The position numbers and the translations under genes are program-made. Positions 37,289 through 46,679 of a DNA stretch of 48,247 nt are shown here, piece after piece; the first letter of the stretch is position 1; the number at the start of each line of letters is the position of its first letter. Under the pieces are notes generated by a model. That model was given only the letters and a program-made list of their open reading frames with translations. It was not told the DNA's origin and did no database searches. This stretch comes from Aquimarina aquimarini (lineage in GTDB: Bacteria; Bacteroidota; Bacteroidia; Flavobacteriales; Flavobacteriaceae), in NCBI RefSeq assembly GCF_900299535.1, contig NZ_OMKE01000024.1, positions 1 to 48,247 on the forward strand. The letters are read 5' to 3'.

Positions 37289-38071
37289 ATCATAGAAACA
37301 CATACTTCACATAGACAAAAAGTTACAGCTATAATACCTTGTTATAACGAAGAGCATAACATTAGAGATGTATTAGAATCCGTATCATTTGCCGATGAAA
37401 TTATGGTAGTAGATTCTTATAGCACAGATAAAACTGTAGAAATAGCAAAAGAGTATACTGATTTTATAATAAAACGAGTTTTTGACTACCCTTCATATCA
37501 AAAAAACTGGGCTATTCCACAAGCAAATAATGAATGGATATTATTAGTCGATGCCGACGAAAGGGTTACTCCAGAGCTTAAAGAAGAGGTACTAGAAATC
37601 CTCAAAAACCCTGGAAAAGATAATTTTGTCGCTTACTGGATCAAGCGCATGAATCATTTTATGGGAGAACGCATTCACTATAGTGGGTGGCGTAATGATA
37701 AAGTTATCCGTTTGTTTCATAGAGACTTATGCAAATACGATAACAGACACGTACACGAAGAAATCGTAACCGAAGGAAAAGTAGGTATGCTTAAAAATAA
37801 ATTTTACCACAACACATATACTACCTTTGACGCTTATATCAATAAATTAAATCGATATGCAACTTGGCAGGCAGAAGATTATGATAAAAAAACTGGTAAA
37901 TTAACACCTTATCATTTTGTCATTAAACCTTTCTGGAGTTTCTTTAAACATTACATTGTACAGAGTGGCTTTAGAGACGGTACACCTGGACTTGTTATTG
38001 GATACGTGCAGTGTTATGCTGTTTTTATGAGGTATGTAAAACTTTGGCTACTTAGAAGAAATCGAAAGTAG
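37289..38071 (+). CDS. Glycosyltransferase family 2, WaaE/LgtF-like, without a normal start codon
   Basis: From an in-frame TAA at 37283-37285 the frame is open, but there is no ATG, GTG or TTG until 37403, which would remove the first half of the nucleotide-binding fold. The segment upstream clearly belongs to the protein: KVTAIIPCYNEEHNIRDVLE and SVSFADEIMVVDSYS. I place the start at the ATC at 37289, or the ATA at 37292; either a rare start or a lost ATG. The rest is standard: DXD-like LLVDADERVTPELKEEV, then RMNHFMGERIHYSGW and RHVHEEIV. Relatives WaaE/LgtF add glucose to the LPS inner core. A TATCTTTT box lies at 37270-37277. The gene's 3' end is 4 bp from that of the convergent kinase gene. 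Confidence 0.75.
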   Translation: MIETHTSHRQKVTAIIPCYNEEHNIRDVLESVSFADEIMVVDSYSTDKTVEIAKEYTDFIIKRVFDYPSYQKNWAIPQANNEWILLVDADERVTPELKEEVLEILKNPGKDNFVAYWIKRMNHFMGERIHYSGWRNDKVIRLFHRDLCKYDNRHVHEEIVTEGKVGMLKNKFYHNTYTTFDAYINKLNRYATWQAEDYDKKTGKLTPYHFVIKPFWSFFKHYIVQSGFRDGTPGLVIGYVQCYAVFMRYVKLWLLRRNRK

Positions 38072-38075
38072 AGTA

Positions 38076-38855
38076 TTAAGAATCTCTATACTTTTTCCTC
38101 CAAAAGAAAACCTTCTTTTTCAAAGCTATTTTACCGTGGTATTTTTTCTGAAATGCTTCAGTAAGCTCCCACATTTTTTGATAAATCATAGCCTCATCCT
38201 CTCCTGTTAACTTCGCATATTCATTAGCCATAACAACCACCATCTCTTTCTTAGGAGTTAATCTAGAAAAATTACGAATCCTTGTTTCAAAATCAAGAGC
38301 CCCAAACTGCATTCTATTAAGATCTACCAAGTAAAACTCATACCCTGAATTTGTTTTAACTATTAAAGTATTTCCTGGTGAATGATCCAGAAACAACACT
38401 CCTTTTTCATGCAAATCATAGGTAAACCTTGTAAAAGCTCTAAGAATAGCTTCATGATCAGGATAATCAGGCTCATGAACCAATTCTCTATATGTAAGGT
38501 CACATTCTAATAGTTCACTTACATAATAGCTTTTTTTAAACAAAAATGGAGTAGTATACAAATCATAGGCTAACGGAAATGGTGTTTGAATCCCTAAATC
38601 TAATAATTTATTTGCATACTTATAAGAGCGTTCTGCTTTTGATTTTCTAAAAAAACGATATGCAATCTGATTGATCAAATTTGGTATCTTGAATGATTTG
38701 ATTGTATATTTCTTCTCCCCAACATCAACAATTTTTATCACATTTCGCTCAGCATCTCCTAATATATCATGATAGTTATCAAAATTAGAAATAGCTCTCT
38801 TTACATCAATTTCTAATGATTTATGGTCTGGATGTATGACAAATTTTTGTTGCAT
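38076..38855 (-). CDS. Lipopolysaccharide kinase (KdkA/WaaP-like) family protein
   Basis: The 259-residue protein has a protein-kinase-like fold without signal or membrane segment. YTIKSFKIPNLINQIAYRFF near 50 holds the likely ATP-binding lysine. The catalytic loop reads GVLFLDHSPGNTLIV near 150: the Asp and the Asn five residues later are kept, but the histidine of HxD is replaced by Phe. The metal-binding DLN follows in FYLVDLNRMQFG near 175. Kdo kinases and WaaP phosphorylate sugars of the LPS inner core. It sits inside a glycosyltransferase cluster, supporting the role. It is transcribed opposite to the preceding genes and runs with those at 38921-40591. Confidence 0.8.
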   Translation of the reverse strand: MQQKFVIHPDHKSLEIDVKRAISNFDNYHDILGDAERNVIKIVDVGEKKYTIKSFKIPNLINQIAYRFFRKSKAERSYKYANKLLDLGIQTPFPLAYDLYTTPFLFKKSYYVSELLECDLTYRELVHEPDYPDHEAILRAFTRFTYDLHEKGVLFLDHSPGNTLIVKTNSGYEFYLVDLNRMQFGALDFETRIRNFSRLTPKKEMVVVMANEYAKLTGEDEAMIYQKMWELTEAFQKKYHGKIALKKKVFFWRKKYRDS

Positions 38856-38920
38856 TTCGATAGTAAAATAATAGATAAATTATTTGCGATAATTATCACA
38901 AACAACAATTAAATATAAAA

Positions 38921-39724
38921 TTAAGTAAGTACATATTTATCAACCCCATTATCACACCAAACAGTTTTATTCTTGATCGCATCTTTCTGTATAGCATCAT
39001 TAATAGTTAATTTTTGCTTTGAACTCTCTTTATGCCATATATGATATATGATAGCCTGGTATTTTAATCGTTTTCCTGCAACTCCTTTATTCAACATCCT
39101 TATAACCAATTCTGAATCTTCTCTACCCCATCCAGTCATATCTTCATTATACCCATTAACAGCTATAAAATCAGTTTTCCAGTACGACAAATTACAACCT
39201 CGTAATTTCCTCGACAATTCATTGTTCTTTTTATACAATATCCTACCTAAAAAAGGCAAGTGAATAGTTCTTCCTCTTTTTTTTATCCCTTTAGAAAAAA
39301 AAGAAAACCCTATTCTCTTTTGATCAAATAGAGTATCTAAAAATGATTCTTGAATATTTACCCGAGACCCATAGAGATATATATTTTTCTCAACGCTATT
39401 GATATGATCTCCAACAAAGTTTTTATGCACAATACAATCTCCATCTAACTGTATAATATAATCCCCTTTTGACTTAGAAATGGCCAAGTTTAAAACTGCA
39501 GACCTTCTAAAACCATCATCTTCATGCCATATATGCACTAAAGGTACAGGAAAATGTTCTTGAAATTTCTCTATCAATTGGCGTGTTTCTTCTGTAGACC
39601 CATCATCTGCCACCAACACTTCATACGGCAATACATTTTGCCTTGAAATACTCAATAAAACCAGTTCCAACGCTTTTGGCCAGTTATATGTCGTTATAAT
39701 TAAGCTAACATTCACCTTATTCAT
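38921..39724 (-). CDS. Glycosyltransferase family 2 with C-terminal galactosyltransferase-like domain
   Basis: The 267-residue protein begins VNVSLIITTYNWPKALELVL, then EVLVADDGSTEETRQLIEKF near 35, the DXD motif in IIQLDGDCIVHKNFVGDH near 92 and the acceptor-side TGWGREDSELVIRMLNKG near 205, characteristic of Glyco_transf_7C-type GT2 proteins. A conserved YHIWHKES segment follows. It starts 6 bp after the stop of the gene at 39731, so the two are translated together. Sugar and acceptor are unknown. Confidence 0.87.
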   Translation of the reverse strand: MNKVNVSLIITTYNWPKALELVLLSISRQNVLPYEVLVADDGSTEETRQLIEKFQEHFPVPLVHIWHEDDGFRRSAVLNLAISKSKGDYIIQLDGDCIVHKNFVGDHINSVEKNIYLYGSRVNIQESFLDTLFDQKRIGFSFFSKGIKKRGRTIHLPFLGRILYKKNNELSRKLRGCNLSYWKTDFIAVNGYNEDMTGWGREDSELVIRMLNKGVAGKRLKYQAIIYHIWHKESSKQKLTINDAIQKDAIKNKTVWCDNGVDKYVLT

Positions 39725-39730
39725 TTCCTT

Positions 39731-40591
39731 TTATTTAAAAAGATATTTAAAAGATTGACCAAAATTTTTAAAGAATACATATAAAGCAGAATGATACATC
39801 CCTTCAACTTTTACACTTTTTGATAATTCTTCTACGGTAGTTCCTTTTAAATACTTTAATGTTTTCCAACTCGATGGTTCCAAATAAAAGAAATCCTGCA
39901 TTGTGTTGTAATTTTGTTCATTTACAGACTCCCACTTCTCCAAAAACTCCTTTTTATTAATATCTACATCATGTCCCCAATTATCAAGTTTAAACTCAAG
40001 TTCTTCTCTTGTTCTGGATAAACATTCATGTAAAATCAAAGAATTATGATATACCGTTTTATGTTTTGTTTTTCTACCCACTTTATAATCTGGATAGTTG
40101 GTTGCTGCTCTAATTTTAGTTGCATTATCCACCACCAAAACACCTCCTTCTAATTTTTTATAAATATTAACCAAAAAGGGAGAAACCTCTACAGGTGTCT
40201 TTTCAGGATTTTTCAACAAGTGTTTTTTTGATTTCAAGAAATCCACAAAACTTTTAAAATCAATAAAATACTCATCTGCATCTAATTGCACAAGCCAATT
40301 TCCTATTCCCATTTTCTCAGCAAGCATTTTTCGCTCTCTTACTTCACACTCCATTGTTGTCAATTCTGGAACATAAAAATCATCTTCATAAATCTCTATT
40401 TTATGATCTTTATCAAAATCTTTTATCCAAGAAAAAAAAGAGGCTTCAATAGTAATATCATTTCCTTTCCATGTCTTTCTATTCTTATCTATCGCCAAAA
40501 AAATAGTATCTGCATCTTGATACACCAAAGGAATAGAATTTTTCAACAATTTATAATCATAAGATACTAGGAAACCAACTTGAATTTTCAT
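39731..40591 (-). CDS. GT2-like glycosyltransferase
   Basis: The 286-residue protein is read from ATG 40591 (MKIQVGFLVSYDYKLL); an ATG 15 bp upstream is possible but less likely. It has a GT-A-type fold with the metal motif in NWLVQLDADEYFIDFKSFVD near 100, then a long C-terminal part with TRTREELEFKLDNWGHD-like acidic and aromatic stretches. The N-terminus lacks the usual CYNE pattern, so it is a distant GT2 or related family. It is first of the minus-strand run 40591-38921-38076. Function inferred from DXD motif and neighbours. Confidence 0.75.
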   Translation of the reverse strand: MKIQVGFLVSYDYKLLKNSIPLVYQDADTIFLAIDKNRKTWKGNDITIEASFFSWIKDFDKDHKIEIYEDDFYVPELTTMECEVRERKMLAEKMGIGNWLVQLDADEYFIDFKSFVDFLKSKKHLLKNPEKTPVEVSPFLVNIYKKLEGGVLVVDNATKIRAATNYPDYKVGRKTKHKTVYHNSLILHECLSRTREELEFKLDNWGHDVDINKKEFLEKWESVNEQNYNTMQDFFYLEPSSWKTLKYLKGTTVEELSKSVKVEGMYHSALYVFFKNFGQSFKYLFK

Positions 40592-40772
40592 AATAATACC
40601 ATCCAATTTTAGGAGTACAATGATACAAAAATATATTAAGCATATACCATATCAAAAACTATCTTGATTTCATTCTAAAACAGTATCAAAATATTTTTAT
40701 GATTATAAAACAAATTATATCAAAAAGCTTTCTCTTACACAAAATATTAAGTTGCATCCCGAATTCAAATAT

Positions 40773-40780
40773 AATACCTT
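40773..40780 (+). promoter_or_regulatory. Candidate -7 box of the GT32-type gene
   Basis: TACCTTCG matches TAnnTTTG with one mismatch and lies 27 bp before the ATG at 40808. Confidence 0.35.
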
Positions 40781-40807
40781 CGTACCCTTAAATTTAATCT
40801 GGCACCA

Positions 40808-41602
40808 ATGCAAGAAACGACTAATCTACCTATTATTCAATCTCTTTGGATTGGAGATCAGCTTTCTACTGTAGAACAGCTTTGTATTGCTTCATTTATC
40901 AATAACAACCATGAATTTCATTTATATACTTATAATGATATTAAAAATGTTCCTAACGGAACTATCATAAAAGACGCAAATGAAATTATTGCAGAAAAAG
41001 AGATTTTTAAACACAAGAAAGGTAGTTATGCTATATTTGCCGATTGGTTTCGATGGGAATTATTGTATAAAAGAGGGAATTTTTGGGTAGACACAGATGT
41101 TGTATGCTTAAAACCTTTTATTTTTGATAGTGATATAATATTTGGGTTAGAAGACATGAATATCGCAGGAAATGCGGTAATGAGAATTCCTGAAAATCAT
41201 TTTTTAGGTTTAGAAATGAAAAATATATGCAAATCCCCCAATACATTTTTACCTTATGATTCTTTAAAAAAGAAGCGAAAAAAATTCTTACGACAAATTT
41301 TCAACAATTCCAGAAAAAATACTGGTTGGGGAGAAGCTGGAGGACCTTATGGCTTTACTCAAGCATTAAAACATTTTGACCTTTTTGATTTAGCAAAACC
41401 ATTCACCTATTTCTTCCCTATTCATTTCTCTAATTGGAATAGTATCTACGACAATACATTAAATGATGATATTGACCTATATAGCAACACCTATGCGGTA
41501 CATCTATGGAATGAAATGTCAAGAAATACTTCTGGGTTTGATAAAAATGCTCAATTCCCAGAAAATTCCATTTTTGAACAACTCAAAAGAAAACACTTGT
41601 AA
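40808..41602 (+). CDS. GT32-type glycosyltransferase with DXD sugar-binding motif
   Basis: The 264-residue protein has IIQSLWIGDQLSTVEQLC near residue 8, typical of the Gly_transf_sug family (IP.xIW). The donor site is marked by YAIFADWFRWELLYKRG near 73 and the DXD motif in NFWVDTDVVCLKPF near 92. GWGEAGGPYGFTQAL near 175 and AVHLWNEMS near 235 are also family features. GT32 enzymes transfer galactose, mannose or similar sugars. Divergent from the preceding GT operon and the last glycan gene of the cluster. Confidence 0.85.
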   Translation: MQETTNLPIIQSLWIGDQLSTVEQLCIASFINNNHEFHLYTYNDIKNVPNGTIIKDANEIIAEKEIFKHKKGSYAIFADWFRWELLYKRGNFWVDTDVVCLKPFIFDSDIIFGLEDMNIAGNAVMRIPENHFLGLEMKNICKSPNTFLPYDSLKKKRKKFLRQIFNNSRKNTGWGEAGGPYGFTQALKHFDLFDLAKPFTYFFPIHFSNWNSIYDNTLNDDIDLYSNTYAVHLWNEMSRNTSGFDKNAQFPENSIFEQLKRKHL

Positions 41603-41643
41603 CGTATACTTTATACCACTTTATCAATACCAAAGCTATTACC

Positions 41644-42213
41644 ATGCCTGATCAACAAATAGAATTAGAAAAAACAATTACCATCCTCAAAAAGGGTGGA
41701 ATTATCCTCTACCCTACAGATACTGTCTGGGGTATTGGATGTGATGCTACCAATGCAGAAGCAATCGATAAGATATATGCATTAAAACAACGAGAAGAAA
41801 GCAAATCAATGATCTGTTTAGTAAATGACTTCAAAATGTTACAACAATATGTAGAAGAAGTTCCTGAGGTAGCTTATGATGTATTAAAGTACGCTACAAA
41901 ACCTACCACTATCGTTTACGATAGACCTTTGCGAGTCGCAGAAAATATTATTGCTACAGACAATACACTAGGAATACGAGTGGTAAGAGATCCTTTTTGT
42001 GGAAAATTAATCCGAAAATTTAAAAGGCCAATTGTTTCTACTTCTGCCAATATAAGTGGAGTACCTGCTCCAAAAAACTTTAAAGAAATATCTTCTGCAA
42101 TTTTGGAAGGCGTGGACTATGTTGTAAATTTGCCCTTACAAAATAAAGGAGCAAAACCCTCTTCTGTTATTAAGATCGGAGGCGATAGCACCGTAAAAAT
42201 TATTAGGAAGTAA
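41644..42213 (+). CDS. tsaC: L-threonylcarbamoyladenylate synthase (Sua5/YciO/YrdC family)
   Basis: The enzyme makes threonylcarbamoyl-AMP for the t6A modification of ANN-decoding tRNAs. The 189-residue protein contains GGIILYPTDTVWGIGCDATN near 18, the KxR-type ALKQREESKSMICLV near 47, TTIVYDRPLRV near 88 and TSANISGVPAPKNF near 138. It lacks the extra Sua5 C-terminal domain, so it is TsaC-like in size. The cca gene follows after 7 bp, so two tRNA-modifying genes are probably co-transcribed. Confidence 0.9.
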   Translation: MPDQQIELEKTITILKKGGIILYPTDTVWGIGCDATNAEAIDKIYALKQREESKSMICLVNDFKMLQQYVEEVPEVAYDVLKYATKPTTIVYDRPLRVAENIIATDNTLGIRVVRDPFCGKLIRKFKRPIVSTSANISGVPAPKNFKEISSAILEGVDYVVNLPLQNKGAKPSSVIKIGGDSTVKIIRK

Positions 42214-42220
42214 TTGATTC

Positions 42221-43645
42221 ATGTCGGAAGTCAAAAATTATAAAGAAGCCTTACAACACCCCATTTTTAACACCATCATTCAAGCGTCTGAAAATTTACA
42301 ATTGGATAGTTATGTCATTGGTGGTTTTGTAAGAGATCATATATTACAAAGAGGAACAGCCAAAGATATTGATATTGTAACTGTAGGAAGCGGAATAGCA
42401 TTAGCTAAAGAAGTTTCAAAACTATTACCGCATCGTCCCAAAGTACAGATTTTTAAAACTTACGGGACTGCCATGCTAAAAGCTGACGATATAGAAATCG
42501 AATTCGTCGGTGCAAGAAAAGAATCTTATTCTGAAGATAGTCGTAACCCTATTGTAGAAAACGGAACCCTGACAGACGATCAAAATAGACGTGATTTTAC
42601 AATCAATGCATTAGCTTTACACTTATCTACTAAAAACAAAGGAGATATATTAGATCCTTTTAATGGGCTAGAAGACTTACAATCAAAAATAATTCGCACT
42701 CCTCTAAATCCAGATATCACCTATTCTGATGACCCCTTGAGAATGATGCGGGCTATTCGTTTTGCAACGCAACTTAATTTTAAAATACAGTCAACTTCAT
42801 TAAAAGCAATAACAGACAATAAAGATCGCATTAAGATAATTACCAAAGAGCGTATTGTAGATGAATTACATAAAATATTGTTGAGTAAAAAACCTTCAAT
42901 TGGTTTTAAACTACTTGAACAAACAGGCTTATTAGCCTATATTCTTCCAGAAATTACAGCTCTAAAAGGTATTGATGAAGTTGAAGGACAAAAACACAAA
43001 GACAATTTCTATCACTCTCTAGAGGTTGTAGATAATATTGCTAATAATACCGATGACCTTTGGCTACGATGGGCAGCATTATTGCATGATATAGGCAAAG
43101 CTCCCACAAAGAGATTTAGTAAAAAAGTAGGATGGACTTTTCATGGACATGAATTTGTAGGTTCAAAAATGGTATTCAAACTTTTTAAAAGATTAAAAAT
43201 GCCATTGAATGACAAAATGAAATTTGTTCAGAAAATGGTATTGATGAGTTCTAGACCTATCGTTATTGCATCAGAAGTTACAGATTCTGCCGTAAGAAGG
43301 CTTGTATTTGATGCTGGAGATTATATAGAACAGTTAATGACCCTTTGTGAAGCAGATATCACTACAAAAAACCCAAAACGTTTCAAGAAATATCACAACA
43401 ATTTTAAGATTGTAAGACAAAAAATGATCGAGGTAGAAGAACGTGATCATATTCGTAATTTTCAACCTCCTGTTACTGGAGAAGAAATCATGACCACTTT
43501 TAATATCAAACCTTCTCGCGAGATCGGAATTATCAAAGAAGCTATCAAAGAAGCCATTCTAGAAGGAGAAATACCTAATGAGCATGAAGCTGCTTATGAA
43601 TTTATGATAAGAAAAGGAGAAGAACTGGGCTTAAAAAATAACTAA
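42221..43645 (+). CDS. cca: CCA tRNA nucleotidyltransferase with HD domain
   Basis: The enzyme adds or repairs the 3' CCA end of tRNAs. The 474-residue protein has the class II polymerase head with [20 protein letters not shown] near 28 and the DxD DIDIVTV, then [19 protein letters not shown] near 115, [18 protein letters not shown] near 142 and [16 protein letters not shown] near 165. An HD phosphohydrolase domain follows at ~240-380, [17 protein letters not shown] near 285. The C-terminus is helical. Typical length and order for Bacteroidota Cca. Confidence 0.95.
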   Translation: MSEVKNYKEALQHPIFNTIIQASENLQLDSYVIGGFVRDHILQRGTAKDIDIVTVGSGIALAKEVSKLLPHRPKVQIFKTYGTAMLKADDIEIEFVGARKESYSEDSRNPIVENGTLTDDQNRRDFTINALALHLSTKNKGDILDPFNGLEDLQSKIIRTPLNPDITYSDDPLRMMRAIRFATQLNFKIQSTSLKAITDNKDRIKIITKERIVDELHKILLSKKPSIGFKLLEQTGLLAYILPEITALKGIDEVEGQKHKDNFYHSLEVVDNIANNTDDLWLRWAALLHDIGKAPTKRFSKKVGWTFHGHEFVGSKMVFKLFKRLKMPLNDKMKFVQKMVLMSSRPIVIASEVTDSAVRRLVFDAGDYIEQLMTLCEADITTKNPKRFKKYHNNFKIVRQKMIEVEERDHIRNFQPPVTGEEIMTTFNIKPSREIGIIKEAIKEAILEGEIPNEHEAAYEFMIRKGEELGLKNN

Positions 43646-43668
43646 ATGCCTTTTTAAGGTGTAAAAAA

Positions 43669-44685
43669 ATGAAAAAAGACAATAAAAGAGTAATATACTG
43701 GCTACTTACAGGGTGTGTATTAATTTTTGTTATGGTTGTTGTAGGAGGAATAACCAGACTTACTCATTCGGGATTATCGATGTCTAATTACAAATTGATC
43801 TCAGGAACAATCCCTCCTATGAATGATAGCGAATGGGCTGTTGCTTTTGATTTATATAAACAATATCCAGAATATCAAAAAATAAATCATCAATTTACTC
43901 TCGAAGATTTCAAAGATATTTATTTCTGGGAATGGTTACACAGAGTTTTAGGAAGATTTATTGGTGTCGTATTCATAATTCCCTTTGTTTACTTTTTAAT
44001 CAGAAAACAATTAACCAAACCCACTATCAAAAAATCTATATTATTGATGCTCATGGGGGGATTTCAAGGGTTTCTAGGATGGTTTATGGTAAAAAGTGGA
44101 TTGATTGATAGACCAGATGTAAGTCATTACCGTCTTGCGATGCATCTTACTGCTGCTTTTATAACTTTTGCATATACATTATGGGTTGCTCTAGATCTTA
44201 TATATCCAACAAGAAAAACAGTAAATATCAAATTTAGAAACCTGATTAGATGGGGACTTGGTTTTCTTTTACTACAAATTATCTATGGTGCTTTTGTAGC
44301 AGGGCTCGATGCAGGTCTTTTACATAATCACTGGCCATTAATGAATGATCAAACATTAATTCATGAATCTGTATATATCGAGCAATCTCCTTTTATAAAA
44401 AACTTTATCGAGGGAAAAAGTGGCGTTCAGTTCATACACCGTTATCTGGCATATCTTGTTGTTGGTTTCATTATTTTTATTTGGTATCGAAGTAAAAAGA
44501 TCGAAAAAAATCATATTCAGTCCAATGCACTCAGCACCTTATTGCTTATCGTATGTCTTCAATTCATACTCGGTATTTTTACCTTGATCTACAGAGTACC
44601 TATCACACTAGGAGTACTACATCAAGTTGTAGCTTTTTTCCTATTAGGGACAATGACTTTTTCATTACATCGTTTTAGTAAATAA
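43669..44685 (+). CDS. ctaA: Heme A synthase (COX15/CtaA)
   Basis: CtaA oxidises heme O to heme A for cytochrome oxidase. The 338-residue inner-membrane protein has about eight membrane segments and the histidines expected to bind heme: LTHSGLSMSNYKL near 30, WEWLHRVLGRFIGVVF near 90, RLAMHLTAAFITFAY near 160, QFIHRYLAYLVVGF near 257 and GVLHQVVAFFLLGTM near 320. The conserved AGLDAGLLHNHWPLMND segment near 213 is also present. It follows cca by 23 bp on the same strand. No other heme or oxidase gene is next to it. Confidence 0.94.
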   Translation: MKKDNKRVIYWLLTGCVLIFVMVVVGGITRLTHSGLSMSNYKLISGTIPPMNDSEWAVAFDLYKQYPEYQKINHQFTLEDFKDIYFWEWLHRVLGRFIGVVFIIPFVYFLIRKQLTKPTIKKSILLMLMGGFQGFLGWFMVKSGLIDRPDVSHYRLAMHLTAAFITFAYTLWVALDLIYPTRKTVNIKFRNLIRWGLGFLLLQIIYGAFVAGLDAGLLHNHWPLMNDQTLIHESVYIEQSPFIKNFIEGKSGVQFIHRYLAYLVVGFIIFIWYRSKKIEKNHIQSNALSTLLLIVCLQFILGIFTLIYRVPITLGVLHQVVAFFLLGTMTFSLHRFSK

Positions 44686-44699
44686 TAATGCTTTTATAG

Positions 44700-44707
44700 T
44701 ATCTTTG
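44700..44707 (+). promoter_or_regulatory. -7 box of the pRiA4b-like gene
   Basis: TATCTTTG, followed by C, is an exact TAnnTTTG match. It overlaps an upstream in-frame TTG (44705), which therefore cannot be the start; the ATG at 44729 lies about 15 nt after the expected transcription start. Confidence 0.6.
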
Positions 44708-44728
44708 CATTTCTTAATTAGTAAAAAA

Positions 44729-45241
44729 ATGATATACCGTTTCAGAATAATTCTGGATACAGAAGAAGATGTGTTTAGAGATATTGAAATAGAGCAAGAT
44801 ACGACCTTAGAACAGTTTCACAACGTGATTACTCAATCTTTTGGTTTTGACGGAACCGAAATGGCTTCTTTTTATGTGAGTGATGAGCAATGGAATCAAG
44901 GAGAAGAAATATCTCTATTTGATATGAGTGAAGGAAATCAACCAGTGCGATTAATGAATGAGACCACACTTAGTGATGTAGCTAATGAAAGTTCTCCTAG
45001 ACTAATCTATGTCTATGACTTTCTTAATATGTGGACATTTCTTGTGGAACTAGCGGAAGTAGCAGAATATGAAAACGGAAGAGAATATCCAAACATAATG
45101 TATATTCATGGCCAAATACCAGATCAAGCTCCTGAAAAAGAGTTTGTAGCAGATGACGAATATAACGAGGATGATGACAATGATGATTTTATAGACTTTG
45201 ATGAGTATGGAAATCTTGGTTTTGACGAAAACTGGAATTAA
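44729..45241 (+). CDS. pRiA4b ORF-3-like (IS1096 passenger TnpR-like) protein
   Basis: The 170-residue protein opens MIYRFRIILDTEEDVFRDIE and has DTTLEQFHNVITQSFGFDG near 25 and a central SPRLIYVYDFLNMWTFLVEL near 90, matching the plasmid pRiA4b ORF-3 family. Residues ~130-170 are a very acidic Asp/Glu tail. The family name comes from a transposon passenger gene, but this version is a normal stand-alone chromosomal gene of Bacteroidota; no transposon ends are near. Function unknown. It is read from its own promoter. Confidence 0.82.
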   Translation: MIYRFRIILDTEEDVFRDIEIEQDTTLEQFHNVITQSFGFDGTEMASFYVSDEQWNQGEEISLFDMSEGNQPVRLMNETTLSDVANESSPRLIYVYDFLNMWTFLVELAEVAEYENGREYPNIMYIHGQIPDQAPEKEFVADDEYNEDDDNDDFIDFDEYGNLGFDENWN

Positions 45242-45439
45242 CTCTATTTATAAAGAATACCTATAGAAATCAATAACCTAGGAGCTAGTTTACCTGATAC
45301 GCTTTTTTGAAAAGGTTTTTTGATTTTGAAACAAATCTGAAAATATCAAACCCTCTGTGAGGGATCGAAAACATTAAAATTTTTAAACTAAAAGTGACTT
45401 AGTAATAACGCTACTTTGTTATTTTGAAATAATAAGATT

Positions 45440-46498
45440 ATGATCAACTTATATAGCACGCAGATTGAATCGTTATCAGTTCACCAGATAGGAAATAAGA
45501 ACAAAAACGAAAACATTTTCTTATCAGAGTCTCCATACACACTCAATGATGAATTAACTGCACTACTTAAAGAATACTTCTTCAAACCTTTTAGAGAAAA
45601 AGAAGAAAATTATTTTCAGTTTGCCAATGAAGTAGATATAGAATTCAATCCATTATATAAGATTGTATCTGAGATTTTTGACCACCCTTCATCGGTACAC
45701 GAAAAATCCAAGCGAATTGCCTCTTTACTTTTTGAACAATCACAACACCCTCATATCAAAAGCGGAGAAGTGTATGTTACCTATCTAGATAATGTAACCA
45801 TTGATAATGAAAAGGTTGATGCTGTAGGTATATTTAAATCAGAATTAAAACATGATTTTCTTCAATTTGGACAAAAAGAGTCTGATATCGAATTATTGAT
45901 TCAACAAGGGGTAAATCTTAACAAGCTTGATAAAGGATGTCTTATCTTTAATCATAAGAAAGAAGAAGGATATAAAATTCTATCTGTAGATTCCAACAAA
46001 TATGACACCAAATACTGGTTAGAACATTTTCTTGGAGTAGAAGCTTTTGCAGATGAAAATTTTTACACTAAAAAGTATATGAAATTCTGCCAGGATTTTG
46101 CTAAAGATGTAGTACTACCTGCAGAAGATAAGAAAGAAGAAGTAATGTTTATGAACCGTGCTGTAAATCATTTTGCCAAAAATGATGAGTTTGAAGAAAC
46201 CGCGTTTCTAAACGAGGTAATAGACAATCCAGATCTTATTCCAGAATTTAAGCATTATAAAGAAGAAAAAGCACCTAAATACCACATAGAAGACCTTACT
46301 ACATTCCCTATTGCCAATAATGCAGTAACAGCTGCTCGTAAGAAAATTAAAAACGTCATCAACCTAGATACCAATGTGCAGATAAAAATGGATTTTATAA
46401 ATCCTGAATCAGCAGAAAAATTTGTAGAAAAAGGCTGGGACGAAGAAAAACAAATGTATTACTACCTAGTATACTTCAATAAAGAACAAAAAACATAA
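45440..46498 (+). CDS. Nucleoid-associated protein (NdpA/YejK family)
   Basis: The 352-residue protein shows the NdpA layout: opening VHQIGNKNKNENIFLSE, FANEVDIEFNPLYKIV near 58, SKRIASLLFEQSQHPHIKSG near 85, VDAVGIFKSELKHDFLQF near 128 and KGCLIFNHKKEEGYKILSVD near 165, then a helical C-terminal half. Members associate with the nucleoid; their molecular role is poorly known. Its 198-bp upstream region contains a CCCTC-tgt-GAGGG hairpin (45351-45363) and an AATAAC/GTTATT inverted repeat (45404-45423) just before the start, which may be regulatory. Confidence 0.85.
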   Translation: MINLYSTQIESLSVHQIGNKNKNENIFLSESPYTLNDELTALLKEYFFKPFREKEENYFQFANEVDIEFNPLYKIVSEIFDHPSSVHEKSKRIASLLFEQSQHPHIKSGEVYVTYLDNVTIDNEKVDAVGIFKSELKHDFLQFGQKESDIELLIQQGVNLNKLDKGCLIFNHKKEEGYKILSVDSNKYDTKYWLEHFLGVEAFADENFYTKKYMKFCQDFAKDVVLPAEDKKEEVMFMNRAVNHFAKNDEFEETAFLNEVIDNPDLIPEFKHYKEEKAPKYHIEDLTTFPIANNAVTAARKKIKNVINLDTNVQIKMDFINPESAEKFVEKGWDEEKQMYYYLVYFNKEQKT

Positions 46499-46516
46499 AA
46501 TAACCGATATTATTAT

Positions 46517-46620
46517 CAGAAGATAAAGGCATTGAATTTTCTATCTAATTGTGTTTTTATCTTCTGTCAAAAGCATCTATTGTTTTACAATTACTATCCT
46601 TTTTAGGATAGTTTTTTTTT
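46517..46620 (+). terminator. Double stem-loop terminator after the nucleoid-associated gene
   Basis: CAGAAGATAAA (46517-46527) is complementary to TTTATCTTCTG (46556-46566). A second, compact hairpin ACTATCCT-tttt-AGGATAGT (46593-46612) followed by eight or more T is a textbook intrinsic terminator. Confidence 0.88.
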
Positions 46621-46679
46621 GTATTTTTATCATCATTTCCTACCCTACAATAACATCATTATTCACCTAATTTATAATT

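Noticed and set aside
44729..45241. Transposon remnant because of the IS1096 passenger family name
   Set aside because: No transposase, inverted ends or target duplication nearby; the gene is a regular stand-alone member.
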